From Phymatolithon calcareum (taxonomy: Eukaryota > Rhodophyta > Florideophyceae > Hapalidiales): a stretch of DNA of 64,000 nucleotides. Positions 10,266-22,185 of the stretch are shown here, piece after piece. The stretch covers positions 558,001 to 622,000 of the forward strand of contig OZ345373.1 in the NCBI GenBank assembly GCA_977006965.1. Reading direction: 5' to 3'. Under the pieces are notes generated by a model that saw only the letters and a list, made by a program, of their open reading frames with translations, was not told where the DNA came from and did not search any database. Made by a program: the position numbers and the translations under genes. How positions within the stretch are numbered: position 1 is the first letter of the stretch; each line of letters opens with the position of its first letter.

Positions 10266-10891
10266 CCTACTTTTCTCATGAGAAGAAGTTGGAATTCAGC
10301 GGGAAAATCTTCAATAAAATGCCATCCTCCAAGGAAAAGGGGATGGGCAAAGAAGCTAGCATCCCATCAGCTAGACTTATTTCCGGCCGCAGAAATCCAA
10401 GTAGAGGAGAATTAAGTAGAAAATAGCTTTGAGTGTTCCGACAAGGAGGCAACACAGAAACTACTATATAACACTCCAGAATCTCCCCTATTCTCCTCTC
10501 ATTCTATCTAAGCTGCCAATGCAGTGTGTGGGCTTAGGAAGATGTTGCGGACTAGTACTTCACATGGACTTCTAAAGAAGAAGCCCCATTCTGTTGATTT
10601 GAATCCGAGCAAGAAACGAGAAGCTTTTAAATAATCATAGGTCGACTTAAAAGCAGTGTCAATTTGCCATACATTGCGTACACCGCAACGCATTGCGTAC
10701 TAGTTTGAACCGCAGCGCAGTGGACATGTCGTTCAAGATGAAGCAAAAAGAAGCAGACCTACCATGCTGTCCGCACTTACTCCGTAGTACGGTACCACTC
10801 AAAAATCAAATGACAAAACAATGGTGGTCCACGCTACGAAAAGGCTCTAGATATGCGATTGGTACTAGTGCATGATCAAGCGTAAGAGAAT
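10266..10891. other. Gene-poor stretch
   Basis: No gene or repeat recognised. It is the 3' flank of orphan-family copy 2. Confidence 0.4.
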
Positions 10892-11242
10892 CTAGTCGAT
10901 CCACTTCAGAAGGCCCGTATATTCTTTGATAGCGTCCTTCAAGCGCATAACACACTCATATAGCGCTGTGAGATGGAGGTCGTACGCCTCAGCGATAAGC
11001 TCCGAAACGCTCACTCCCGCGCGGCCCTTCATTTCCTCCGGAAAACACTTCTTTATCGCAGCCTTGATCGAATCCGAGTCACTCTCGCTTATGCTTACGT
11101 TTTCATAAACCTCCTGCTCAAACCCGTCTGGAAAACCACAAGTTGAAATAGCAGCCTGAAGATCGGACTTATACTGTTTCACTTTCATTCCACTATCGCT
11201 TGTACCGTTCGTTTGCGGCGAAGATGAGGATGAACTAGACAT
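10892..11242 (-). CDS. Orphan small helical protein, family copy 2
   Basis: A 116-residue protein of unknown function, paralogous to 8095-8457. It has a Ser-rich N-terminus (a run of serines in residues 2-8) and then the conserved block CGFPDGFEQEVYENVS (about residues 36-51), AAIKKCFPEEMKGR, and a C-terminal helix with LYECVMRLKDAIKEYTG and KW. Relative to copy 1 it lacks about four residues after the first block. It has the same strand and a similar TATA-to-ATG distance as copy 1 and lies 2.4 kb away, with a LINE fragment between, so a local duplication later split by LINE insertion is the simplest history. No membrane span or signal peptide is visible. Confidence 0.75.
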   Translation of the reverse strand: MSSSSSSSPQTNGTSDSGMKVKQYKSDLQAAISTCGFPDGFEQEVYENVSISESDSDSIKAAIKKCFPEEMKGRAGVSVSELIAEAYDLHLTALYECVMRLKDAIKEYTGLLKWID

Positions 11243-11354
11243 ATTTCTCTATATATCTGGAGCGGAGGTCAGATCAACCTCGATGCGCCGGTGATTCCAC
11301 GATGGCAGAGCTTGGTTTGAGGTTGCTCGAACTATGTTCTCAGGGTCAGGCCCC

Positions 11355-11361
11355 TTTTATA
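11355..11361 (-). promoter_or_regulatory. TATA box of orphan family copy 2
   Basis: TATAAAA on the minus strand in a GC-rich setting, 113 bp before the ATG at 11242. Confidence 0.6.
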
Positions 11362-11589
11362 GTCGTGCCATCAAATTATGTCCATTGTCTTGATGCCGTT
11401 CATGATACTAGTGCAGGGACTGACTGTCCAACTACAGTATTAAACCGCTAAATTTGTCGATTGATCATCGGTCGAGCTGCTGAAGGAGTCGTTCATGTCT
11501 TGAATAGAGAAGCCGACAATGTCGGCATCGAACTAATAATTTTGTCGCCTCTACTAGAAATGGGCAGTTTGAAAGAGTGGTCGATCGAC

Positions 11590-12300
11590 ATTGTCAGTTA
11601 CGGAGTATTGAAGAATGTATGCAGTTGAAATGGGGCTGTGCGGTAGAGCATCAGCACAATTGCACTGTTACAAGTATAGTATTTATTGCTATATAGTGGC
11701 TCTTCGGCGTGAAGGTCTTCATCGAAGTAATCTCCTATGATCTGGTCATCTCTCAATATCGTCGTTCGCAATGCGCAATGAAGACTCGGCGATGACATCT
11801 CGGGAAATGTCGCGATTCTCAGTCATGCACGACTAGTGCCTTATCACCGTTGATCAGCATGTGCACAGCAGATCGCCACGCTCATAGTCGAGCAGATGAC
11901 AAGCATGGCGTTGGCCCTGATGCAAACACCGCAGTATTCGTTAGCTCGATTAGGGGTTTCCATTCTGCAAAACACGCAGATGGTCCTTCTTAACGTTCTT
12001 GTCCAGTAGAGTCTTGATCTCGCGTTCAATCCCCTAAACCAGGTCTTGAACAACTCAGTCCGTAGCCCTACTCAATAGTCCCCACGTCGTGCAAACATAC
12101 TACAATATGCGGTACACCCAACAACCCAGAAACGTCACCCTTAGTGTCGGGTGTGGTTTCCTTTTCATCATTGCCCCAAAAGGCATAACCGAATCCCCAT
12201 GCTACCCTCTGTTTGTCTACGTCAAACAAGAGCAAACAGAGAATCTGTAACTGCGCTATGGAAAGGGATTGCTCGTAATATGCGACGTGTACGGCTAGCA
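11590..12300 (-). pseudogene. Possible decayed coding remnant, unidentified
   Basis: On the minus strand a frame at 12068-12301 has a protein-like stretch (FDVDKQRVAWGFGYAFWGND, then VPHIVVCLHDVG). Downstream the reading continues only with stops and shifts: 11844-12053 has CRMETPNRANEYCGVC, and 11598-11798 follows. I do not recognise the family. It may be a dead gene or chance. Confidence 0.25.
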
Positions 12301-13156
12301 CCTTTTGTTTTGGTTGAGAAGTTCCGGGGCAGAGTTCTGGTTACGTCTTCAAGTATCGGATCTGAGACATATTAAAGCGCACTGACTTCGCTGAGGCTTT
12401 GCAATTTACATAAGGGCTACTATGCGCAATAGCTCGTGCGTAGAAGTGTAGGCTTGAGGAAGTCAGCTTGAAGAAATGGCACCCTTGAAACGTATACGAA
12501 TTGACTGACTATAGTATCATGATCCTGAGATGCATAGAACACGGAGAGGGAAGATCTTTTCCGGTTGCAAGTCGCCCTGTTAGTGCCTGTTGATGCTTGT
12601 TTCAGGGTAATCTCATGCCATTAACACCTTTTTTCTCCTTTAGAGGGTGTTCAAAGACGTCTACATTAGAACTTCAAAAAAGAATTGAATGGAGACGAGT
12701 TGCACGTACTAATGTCTATTTCAACCATATTACTGAACTCCAAATGGTACACAACAGTAATAGTAACTGTGCTACAGTAGCGTCGAAGACCCTCATCTTA
12801 CAGTGCTACATGTAGGAATGGTATCGAGGCAACAGATAGTACTGCACTTGCAATTCCAAGTTTTTTGCACCATGGAACACTTATCCAGCAGTACAACGAA
12901 TAGGCCGATACGCGCAGCACAAGTAGGGCAGGCCTGAAAAAGTATTTCTACCTGAATTGCTAACTATTGGTCACAAATCCGGTTTGTCTTGCCCAGTTGA
13001 GACACATTGGTGACACTGCCGAACCTAATCATGCACCAAATCGGTTGCCATCGAGAACGGTGCAGAGCCAAATTTCTGAATGAAGGAGACAACTACTCGC
13101 GTTCAGCTTCCCGTAACTGGACATTACAGTACATTAGAAAGCCAAGCACTTTCCCC

Positions 13157-13175
13157 ACCGCCTATGATAGGCGGT
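13157..13175. repeat. Small perfect hairpin
   Basis: ACCGCCTAT, one base, then its exact complement. It lies ten bases before the LINE tail at 13185. Confidence 0.6.
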
Positions 13176-13184
13176 AGGTTTCAA

Positions 13185-13265
13185 CGGTCTACACACTGGA
13201 AGGTAGCAACTGATGAAACCTTGCCCGCATATTCGTAAGACCGTGAGGCATTTTTAAATAAACTT
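13185..13265 (+). mobile_element. LINE 3' tail only
   Basis: Reads GGTAGCAACTGATGAAACC, then CGCATATTCGTAAGACC and a T-run followed by AAATAAACTT. It aligns with the 3' tails at 1604-1674, 6062-6160, 18610-18690 and 23515-23602. It is a very short 5'-truncated insertion or a decayed copy. Confidence 0.7.
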
Positions 13266-15758
13266 CAATAATTGAATTAGAAACCCGAGCACTGCTTGTT
13301 TAAAATAAAATTTTGCTCAATTTTGATATTCTCTCCCTTGGCGGGGATACAGGAACCATGGATACAGTACTGGTTCCTACTGTATTTGGCATTTCCGAAC
13401 ACCGTGGAACAGTCGCATTGACTTACCGTGATCCTCGACAGGTGGCGCGTCAATGTGGCATCGGTCCAAGCATCGGATGCAGATGACCAAAATTCACCAG
13501 ATGCCAAGCCAAAAATACCCTCGCGACAACCCGTGAAATCACCCTGTCACGCCGCCATTATAGTACAACGCTCCTCGCGCCGAACCCTCAATCTGCCCTT
13601 CGAAGCTGAATTGTACCGCACGAACTTCGAAACAAGAGTTTGAAACACTGTCCGTTCTTCTACCGACATCATCTGCCCACCCGTAGGGTTTGCCGTGACG
13701 CATCACGCCAGTGCGCAAAAGCAATACTTTCCATTCCCGGCCACACGTCATGTGCCACGTTGCACAAGCCTGTTCCGAGCAATCGTAGCGGTGGCGTGGA
13801 TGTTCATCGGGAGATCGGTGTGCGCGCCCTGCGGCAGGGTTTGCCGGCGGTCAATGTTGTATTCAGTAGCAACTCCCCTTCTCAGCACTTTCACCCGCTC
13901 AGACAATGGGCGAACCACTGCAGAATTGCCATTGGCAGGAGAGATCGCCAGCGCGGCTGGAACACCGCATCTGCGAGAACGCGCGTGCAAACAATTTCAC
14001 CGCCTTCCCGCTCGTCCCTGCACTCTCCATCTCACCGCGCGGGTCCTGCAAGCCGCCGGGCGAGGCACCCGACAACGGGGCTCAATGGCGAATCGATGTG
14101 AACGCGGCTCTGCGATAGGATATGTCGCGGGAGAGATGCGCGGCTACATTCCCGTTCTTCTTCCTGCTACGTTTCCACGCGTACGTCCAGTAGGCGGTGG
14201 CCACACACGTGCGTACATGTGATTCCCACCTCTAGATGCCCGGCAGGGACGAAGTTCTGGTTGTGCACCACACTGATCTACCGGAATGAACAACGCGGCA
14301 CGATTAGCGCGGCGAGAAACGTTCAACCTGTCGAATTGGACCTTTAAAATTGGTTTGCCACTATTCGAAAAGAGGGATTGAGTGCGTTTTCGTCATTGAG
14401 AGAATCCGTAGAGCGCGAGTTTCGACAACCCTAATCTCGGCCCAGTGAAACAGACCGGTTTGTCCTGTTCCCGTGGGGATGTCGTTTGCAAGTTTACCTC
14501 GTGCTGAAATAGGAGGATGTATGGCGCGGTTCTAGTTCTAGATGGAACTGATCTAGGGTGAGACGAGTTTGAGAGTTGAGTCGCGGCGTAGAGAGCACCA
14601 TAGCCCATTTTCCGCCCACTGGGAGCGCGGTCGGTTTTCTCCGGAACCGCGAGCTGACTGTCCCAACCTCAGTCATGGCAAAACGCCAATGTTTTCGTCT
14701 GTGTCAGCTTGCCAGTGCTGTGGGAAAGAAGTACTGCATTGGTGCGGAAAACCGCTCTCTATAGAACACCAAACCGGGCGCTGAAAATGTCCGGCGTACA
14801 CTTCGATATCTCAAACATGACCGACAATGCCGCACTGTTCCGTATCGCATAGTAAACTTGAAGCATGCACCGCATGCGCGACAAGAACCGTAAGAAATGT
14901 GTCGCCAGCTGCCGCCGGGGGATAGCAGCCTTACCGGATGCCCGGGGCCGTGATCTTAGTATGGCGCTGCAGCACCGGAAGATGGCGTGCATCTGGCGCC
15001 ACAATGTGCAATTTTACGACGAAAGCCGTCTCGCCTTGCGCAATGCTATGATACGCGAGCATGTGATTAGGATCTCCGTTTGAAACCACACGCTGCTCTG
15101 CTGGCACCGTCAGTAGTGTAAGTAGCTTTCTTAAAAGTGTGGTGAAAATGTATTTTTTGCAATTTTGCGAAAGCGGCGGAATATGTGGCTGTAAATTCGC
15201 ATTCAACGGACATTCAGAAAGGTATAAAATGTCCTATTGGATAACAGTACAAATATGTAATTTCGCTGCACCAATAGATGAATATAAATATATTATCGCC
15301 CCTTCTTCTCTTCGCTCTGAGTGGATGAGTGATATAGCGATGGCCATCTATTGCCTGTTCATTCCGTGGTATATTACCTTCAAAGAAATCGTGCAAATTG
15401 CACACCTCCTTCCACCAATCATTCGCCGTCAATCCGCACGCAACTGACAGTCTGACACGGAACGCGATGCAACTCGCATCGTGCGGGGAGATCGTCCTTG
15501 ATCATCAGTCACTGAAAACGTGCACCCCACCGTGTGTTTATGTGAGTGCATTCCAACCCTTGATTCCAGTTTTCAGTCAACTCTCCACTCGGTCGCCGCC
15601 CAGCACTGTCGTGACTAAATTTAACTCCACTTTGCGCCTGAATCTGTATGCTCCCATACTCTACTTAAACCCCCATTGCCTCCATTCCATACTCCTCCGC
15701 ACAGCACTTGCACAAAAATACAGTACAGTCATCTTCCCACAAACACGAACGTCCTACA

Positions 15759-16808
15759 ATGGCCGATCTTCAAGCACTTTCCTCCCTCACCCTCTCCAAA
15801 GTCTGCATCGCCGAGTACGTTTGGATCGACGGCAACGACGGTCTACGCTCAAAGGCGCGCGTCCTCGATGAAGTCCCCTCCTCCGTCGCCGATCTTCCGG
15901 ACTGGAACTACGATGGAAGTTCCACCAACCAAGCCCCGGGTGCCGATTCCGAGGTAATCCTCAAGGCGCAAGCGAAGTATCCAGATCCTTTCCGTGGAAC
16001 CCCACACATTCTCGTCATGTGTGACACCTACACTCCGCAAGGTGAACCGCTTCCCAGCAACAAGCGGTTCGAATGTGCACGTGCCATGACGGCCGCGAAG
16101 GAACTTAAGCCGTGGTTTGGCCTTGAGCAGGAATATTTCATGATCAATCCCGAAACCGGTCGTCCACTCGGATTTCCCGCCGAAGGTAACCCACCGCCAC
16201 AGGGACCGTACTACTGCGGTGTGGGCGGCGACAAAATGGGCGGACGTGAGATTGCCGACGCTCACATGAAGGCCTGTCTCTACGCCGGTATTAAGGTTTC
16301 GGGCCTTAATGCCGAGGTAGCGCCCGGACAATGGGAGTTTCAAGTAGGACCAGCGGAAGGTATTGATCAAGGAGATATGTTGTGGATGTCGCGGTATATT
16401 CTCGGACGTTGTGCGGAATTCCGTGGATTGGAAATCAATTATGACCCGAAACCAGTCAAGGGAGACTGGAATGGAACGGGATGTCATGCCAATTTCAGCA
16501 CAGAACCTATGCGTCAACCAGGTGGATACGAGAAGTATATTGTGCCGGCGTTGGAGAAACTTGGCAAGAAACATGCGTTGCATATTTCGGAATATGGTGA
16601 AGGTAACGAGCAGAGACTTACTGGCAAACATGAGACGGCGTCGATTGATGAGTATAAGTGGGGCATTGCGGATCGTGGCGCGTCTTGCAGAGTTGGGAAT
16701 GATACCGCGGAACGCGGATATGGATACTTTGAGGATCGTCGTCCGGCTGGGAATTGTGACCCGTATGTGGTTACCCGGTTGTTGGTGCAGACGTGCTGCC
16801 TTGAATGA
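15759..16808 (+). CDS. Glutamine synthetase, type II (eukaryotic)
   Basis: ATP-dependent ligation of ammonium to glutamate, the main entry of nitrogen into amino acids. 349 residues, the usual GSII length, uninterrupted. Motifs in order: [11 protein letters not shown] (22-32), DWNYDGSST (48-56), the glutamate/metal site [10 protein letters not shown] (121-130) with its two Glu, [14 protein letters not shown] (185-198), [11 protein letters not shown] (238-248) with the catalytic His, [12 protein letters not shown] (291-302) and [10 protein letters not shown] (327-336). All key residues are present. The N-terminus has no transit peptide, so it is predicted cytosolic. The start chosen, ATGGCCGAT at 15759, gives the canonical N-terminus. 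The open antisense frame covering the gene is a shadow. Confidence 0.95.
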   Translation: MADLQALSSLTLSKVCIAEYVWIDGNDGLRSKARVLDEVPSSVADLPDWNYDGSSTNQAPGADSEVILKAQAKYPDPFRGTPHILVMCDTYTPQGEPLPSNKRFECARAMTAAKELKPWFGLEQEYFMINPETGRPLGFPAEGNPPPQGPYYCGVGGDKMGGREIADAHMKACLYAGIKVSGLNAEVAPGQWEFQVGPAEGIDQGDMLWMSRYILGRCAEFRGLEINYDPKPVKGDWNGTGCHANFSTEPMRQPGGYEKYIVPALEKLGKKHALHISEYGEGNEQRLTGKHETASIDEYKWGIADRGASCRVGNDTAERGYGYFEDRRPAGNCDPYVVTRLLVQTCCLE

Positions 16809-17912
16809 TATCAATGCGTTTCTTATTACATGCTTAGAAATATCGCGCTGTATGTTTAGGTTTGCGCGTCGCCTCTTTTTTAAACCTTTTTCCTCCACAT
16901 GTCCATGAAGACATTTGAGACGCTACGGGTAAATACTGATCGTTTCGGCAGAGTTGCGGTAGTTACACACAGTCCTCCTTCTGTGCATAAAACTGAATAA
17001 TCGATTTTCACTTGCAGATATGGAGCGTTGAGGTAATGGACTTTTTCTATGTACAGTATAATATTGAGACAATTCCTTCCGGACTTGCACATAAAACCCT
17101 GAATCTGACCGGGATGAAAAAGCTGGAGCTGCATAACTTGACTTGACATCCCTAGTCCCTATTGTCGCGATTTCTTTACTCATACAAGCAGTTGCTGTTG
17201 TCGACAGAAGCATTTGGAGCGCATGCACCCGGAAGTGGGGCTTGCGCTGCGATGCCGGTAATCCATGCAGATTTGCATGTGGGATTAAACGACACTTACT
17301 TTTATGGGAGAAGCCAAATGGTGGGTTGCTCCTCGGGGCAGCTGGTGGCCGTTAGAAGCAACGTAGTGAGCTGCGTGCAACGGCGATGTAGTCCGCGAAA
17401 CGGCGACCCGCAAAGCGGCATCGGCTGAAACGCGATGCATTTTCTACCGACTTGTTGAGGCACCGTCAGAGCGAAAAATTACTCTGGAAGATTGGTGGGA
17501 GCGCTTTCAGTTGCACACATATCGCGAAGTTGTCAACAAAGTTGATGCTGAATTGGGTTGAACGCCAACGATGTCAGTGACCTGCAGATGCGCATAATAT
17601 CCTTGGGTCAATGATGAACGTCATGCCAAGTCGCGCCCTGGAACAAAGTGTATGCCCGATGATAATCATCGTCATCGGATTGAACAGAGCAGCACGCGCA
17701 TGGAACACGAGTGGCGCTGGGAATTGAAACTCGGATCGCGCCCACAAAGCAAAATCGTGACGCTGGTTAGAGGGCGTGTTGAGAGTCGCGGAGAACCGGG
17801 GATGTTCCCTTGTTGGCGAAGTAAAATACGAGACTTGGCCTACGGTCGACATTTGCTTCACTGGTTCGTTCCAGCCTGCACGCATCGAATCCTCCCGACA
17901 TTGCAACCAATG

Positions 17913-18018
17913 AGAACGGTGTACGTGTAGATCGAACTCCAGTAAATGGTTATGATTTTATGGTATACCATAAAATCATAACCATTTACTGGAGTTCGGT
18001 CTACACGTCCACCGTTCT
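17913..18018. repeat. 106-bp near-perfect palindrome
   Basis: Two 53-base arms with no spacer, centred on TGGTA/TACCA at 17965/17966, with only two mismatches. The arms run outward to AGAACGGT and ACCGTTCT. No flanking duplication was seen. Confidence 0.95.
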
Positions 18019-18048
18019 GTACCTAGGTGTCAATGGATCAGTAAAGTT

Positions 18049-18080
18049 AGTCTCACCGCCAGGGCCCTGGCGGTGAGACT
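18049..18080. repeat. 32-bp perfect palindrome
   Basis: AGTCTCACCGCCAGGG followed directly by its exact complement. It lies 30 bases after the 106-bp palindrome. Confidence 0.95.
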
Positions 18081-18389
18081 GATCTATTAACAACTTGGAA
18101 CGTGGATCTCACTTGTGGGACTTTGGATCAGTTCTGCGAGTCAGGACGAGAGGCCGGTCTAAGCCAGTGGCTCGTCAGCTTATTGATTTATAGAAGACCA
18201 AGCGTGTGACTGCGCTGAAGCAGCACGGAGAACCTGGCTATGAAGTAAGTGCCAAGCCATCATTGCCGCCTATACTGAACTACAGTAGAGTCCAACTGTA
18301 AATCCTACTTTTGTTCGCTTGGCTGTGGCGGTGTATAAGGTCATGACGATGAATGTGGAGACGGTTGGCGGTAGTGACAGGAACTAACA

Positions 18390-18690
18390 CATAGATGCAA
18401 CGCTCAAGGAAAAAGACAGCGGCAACTGAGAAGGCACTACTGTAGATGACATTTTGCTCTTCAGCAAAAGCATCATCGACTGTATGCAGAATGAAGAAGA
18501 CCTGTACTGAAAGAAGAAGCGATGCCTCGAAAACTGCTGCAAAGGGCTATCAAAAACAACCGAGCACATGCTAGACTCAGATAGAATACCAGACATAAGA
18601 GTAGAGCCGCCCTAGTGAGGGTAACAGCTGAGGAAGCCCTGCCCGTATATTCGTATGACTGTGGGGCTTTTTTTAAAAATAATTGCAATA
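18390..18690 (+). mobile_element. LINE, 3' end fragment
   Basis: Plus-strand copy of the 3' piece at 6062-6310: AGCGGCAACTGAGAAGGC, TTTTGCTCTTCAGCAAAAG, AAGAAGACCTGTACTGAAAG, then the shared 3' tail and an A/T-rich end. Similarity is high (over 80% by eye), so the two copies belong to the same subfamily. Confidence 0.8.
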
Positions 18691-20641
18691 AAAAAGTTGC
18701 GAACAAAAAAAACATGGATGCAACGTAGGTACGGTGCTGGTGGCCGATAATGGTCTCGCGAATTCAACCAGAACACACGATCCCATCTAACCTTACAGTG
18801 ACGAGAGAAACTGTCAAAAGAACTTCAACTGTAAATTGATAATACTTCCCTAAACCGTCAAAGGCCAGCGGCACTATGCCTCTGTCCGTGGCTAAGCTCT
18901 TCCTGAAGAGTAAAGTACAGTTTAATGTCTTGCATTGTGCTACACGACCTCACCTCTCAACTAATTACGTGCTTGTCGATAGCGCTCACTCAACGTAGAT
19001 CAGCGCTGAAATAGACTACTCTACAGCGTCACCATAATTGACAATATGGAAAACGACGAGTCCCTGTATGAGGGACCAGGCGATATACTAGAATGAACAA
19101 GTTACGAAAAGCTGCTCCCGTACAGTCTTAGGAGTGTTAATGAGGGCTTTCAAATAAACAACTAAACAGTTGCAAAAGAAAAAAAAGGGCTGGAATAGGC
19201 TCGGATACATACTTTAAAAGGTTTAGCGCGCACAGTCCGCCAATTGCTTCTCCTGTGTGCTCGCACAAACGCCGGAATAAGTCTTTTGGTACGTGTCGAA
19301 GTGAAACTTGTGAACAGCTTTCAATATCGCAGGAGATCGGATAGAAGAGAGAAAACTTAGACCCCGAGTCGCTATTTTCAAGCAGAAGGCAGTCGTAATC
19401 GTGCACACTTCTGCCTATCTTTTGAAAAGTTGGAATGGTTTACTTCTCAGTTCCTCGATTCATGTCGTAATTGCTCCTTGCGTTGTCGTCCTAGTTAGTG
19501 AATTGCCGCTCTCATTGTTGGATTATCGTCACCATTCCCTCATTGTTCCACTTATTCTGCTATTCAGAACGGGACACTTTATTTGTACTCTATAGATTGA
19601 AAATTTCTACCATAACTGTGTTGATCTGACTGTCACAGAATGGTACGAAACAGTTCAGAACAACTGAGTTTATAACCCTGTGAAGGTCCACGTGCAGTTC
19701 AAGTATGTCGTCGCCACACCAGGTCGATTCTCCCAATGGGGCAGTGAGCTCAACAAGACTGGTTGATACCGTTCTCGACCGCCTCTGCTCAATGTTTTTC
19801 TCGGGTGTTACTATTCCGAATATGTTCATTGGCGTTGGACTATGAAGTTTAGTCCATGCAGAGCCCATCAGAGCGTCCGAAAATACGTTCTAACGTTGAG
19901 TGATCACGCAACAGTATGCCGAACGGAGTCATCTGACGCCCCTTGTTTCTTGTTTTCTCGAGAGTGCGACACTGGCTCAAGATGCCCCGGTATAACGCCG
20001 TGCTACTATTGGAATCCATTCAATGAGTCGGACTCGAGAGAGGGGCCGAAGTCCAGTGTGAAACGGCTGTGACTTTATGGACCTGCGAGTCTCACTTGGA
20101 GGAAAACGACGACACCGGAAAATACAGTACATTGCGTGGACGCCGTGAGCTATGATTTGAAGCACCTCTGCTCGATAAACTGTTTTTGGACAAAGAGACA
20201 TAGTAGTCTGCAGACATCCAAATGACATAGAACACCAAAGCGGACAAAAGCGAAGTCTTACGGTCAAGCAAGACAGAAGCGCGCTTGCTTAAGCTACCAG
20301 GAAAATGCCTTGCTGTATTCGCGGATGTGATCTAGTTGTGGGTCTTCTCAAGAGCCTCTAGCGTGAAGATTAAGACTTTCCTCGACAGAATCAAAAACCT
20401 GATTACGCAGTGCGTGTTACAACGTAACGTTCATATTCCGTTCACTGTGTGTTAGTCCGATAACTAACCGTTCACCGTATATTTACGTGCTATTCAACGT
20501 TAGTCATCAAGTGAGCCCATACTGACAATGACCGACACTAGTCTCATTATTTCACCAACAGTGCACCACTGCGGGTACACTCTCTGAACTTAGACTACTT
20601 AAGCAAAACAAGCGCTCTCCAGCAGAGGAAACTTCGGCATC

Positions 20642-20820
20642 AGCTAAAGACAGCACTTCCACACTTTTTCATAACAACACCATCATTCGCAAGAACGCTG
20701 GTTACGTCTGGTAGCACTGATGTTACTAGAGTTCTTGGGAACGATGGTTTTGAGGTCAACTAAAGACAACACTTCCTCATTTTTGAGCACAAAACCATCG
20801 TTCCGAAGAACGTTGGTTAC
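20642..20820. repeat. Direct repeat of about 62 bp with an inverted piece between
   Basis: CTAAAGACARCACTTCC through AAGAACGYTGGTTAC occurs at 20642-20706 and 20758-20820. Between them, at about 20730-20750, the segment GTTCTTGGGAACGATGGTTTT is an inverted copy of the repeat's right part. It may be the remnant of a small mobile element. Confidence 0.6.
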
Positions 20821-20949
20821 AGTGCGCGAAAGCTAATCATGACTTCGAGCTCCAAACAAATAATCAGCGCGCTGAAAGGAATTGAGATTTACAAGCTGCA
20901 ATGAATCCCAAAAACAGGGTGTCTCGGACGAGGGACGTAGTAGCTATGC

Positions 20950-20973
20950 TCGATTATCCTATAGGATAATCGA
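20950..20973. repeat. 24-bp perfect palindrome
   Basis: TCGATTATCCTA followed by its exact complement, without spacer. Confidence 0.9.
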
Positions 20974-22185
20974 TCCGATGAGATAAATGATGAACCAGTC
21001 AACTGCGAGATCATTGTCAAGGCCGCCGTTGAGTAGAACATTTTGCCGGGGACAACTGTGCGACACGGCGACCCGAACCACGCTTTCTGTAAAAAAATAA
21101 AACTCCTTACAGGACTTAAGTCGGCATTAGGAGTGCGGCTGAGGGCCGCAGCAACCTAGTAGACAACGGAATCGATACTGCTGAACGACGCGGATTTAGC
21201 TGCCATCTGACGCATACGCTACCTGCTATTCGTACATCGAACGGAGAGCGTACTGTAGGAAGGAAAAGCCCAAAGCTGGAATTTTAGCTACGTATTCATC
21301 TCTGTTACATGAACCGCAATGATGTCAGCCGACATTATGATTAGCTAAATTAGGTACAACGAAACTTCAAGCGACATTCTGTGCAATCGGTTGCACACCG
21401 TCGGTTAAACGACAGTGTGAATGCAATATCGAAGCACAGAAGGATGTCGGTCATCTCCCCGATTCTTGTATGCACTCTTGGTGGCACTCCACAATGGATA
21501 GGAGTAATGCCATAGCTTCCACTAGCAAAACCTTCGCCGCATGATCGGCAGAGGTCTGTCGGTAATTTGAGAAAATATCTTTTCTATTCACAAGGGCAAT
21601 ATGTATCACGACCTGTGACACTATAGTTCTCCGTCGTGACGGGATAGTTTCGCCATCATGCTTCTTCAAGCGAAGAACTCTCAATACCTACCGCCACAAT
21701 CGCTTTTTTCCTGGTTTCTCTGTTTTATACGGGCGACATCCATGTTAGAATAAACTTTAAGAACAACAACTATCGAAGCGATACTTGCTGACCTCTAAAC
21801 AAAAATCGAAGTCTTTCGAAGAGATTCCCATGATTGAAAAAAACAGTTTGCAGCTCGCGTCAGTAGGCCACTTGCGAGCGAGCGTACGCCCATTCTCACT
21901 TTTCATCTTCTTTGGAACCTTCTTTCGTCGTGCAGTACGCCATAGTGCACACAAGAATTGAACGCACTTCACCACGACCGTGCACTAGTTAGCGGAATGT
22001 CACCAACAGTGTCAGTAAGGGAAGAGGAACCTACACCTCGATGTATGTTCCAGAGCGTCGTACCAACAGTGACATTGGTTGAGACCTTCACAGTTTCCGC
22101 ATGTCACACAATTCACAAAGGCGATTTAAGACGGCGTCACCTTAACGGTCCACTCATTCCCAACCTCCTGCACATCACTCTGAAA

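Larger units (their letters stand above)
12331..15758. other. Gene-poor stretch upstream of glutamine synthetase
   Basis: Apart from a LINE tail at 13185-13265 and a small hairpin just before it, nothing is identified. 13.6-14.2 kb is more GC-rich and has overlapping open frames on both strands, none with recognisable motifs. No TATA box was found for glutamine synthetase; its leader is pyrimidine- and CA-rich. Confidence 0.4.
16812..22185. other. Gene-poor, hairpin- and LINE-containing stretch
   Basis: 5.4 kb without a supportable gene. It holds two adjacent palindromes (17913-18080), a LINE 3' fragment (18390-18690), repeats at 20642-20820 and a palindrome at 20950. The rest shows no motif. 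Confidence 0.45.

Noticed and set aside
13640-14222. Overlapping 150-175-codon frames in a GC-rich stretch
   Set aside because: Three frames open at once, no motifs and Arg/Pro-rich composition typical of chance frames in GC-rich DNA.
15849-16898. 349-codon open frame opposite glutamine synthetase
   Set aside because: Antisense shadow of a strongly conserved gene; no motif of its own.
21958-22185. N-terminal extension of orphan-family copy 3
   Set aside because: The other two members begin shortly before the conserved block; the extension has no similarity to them.
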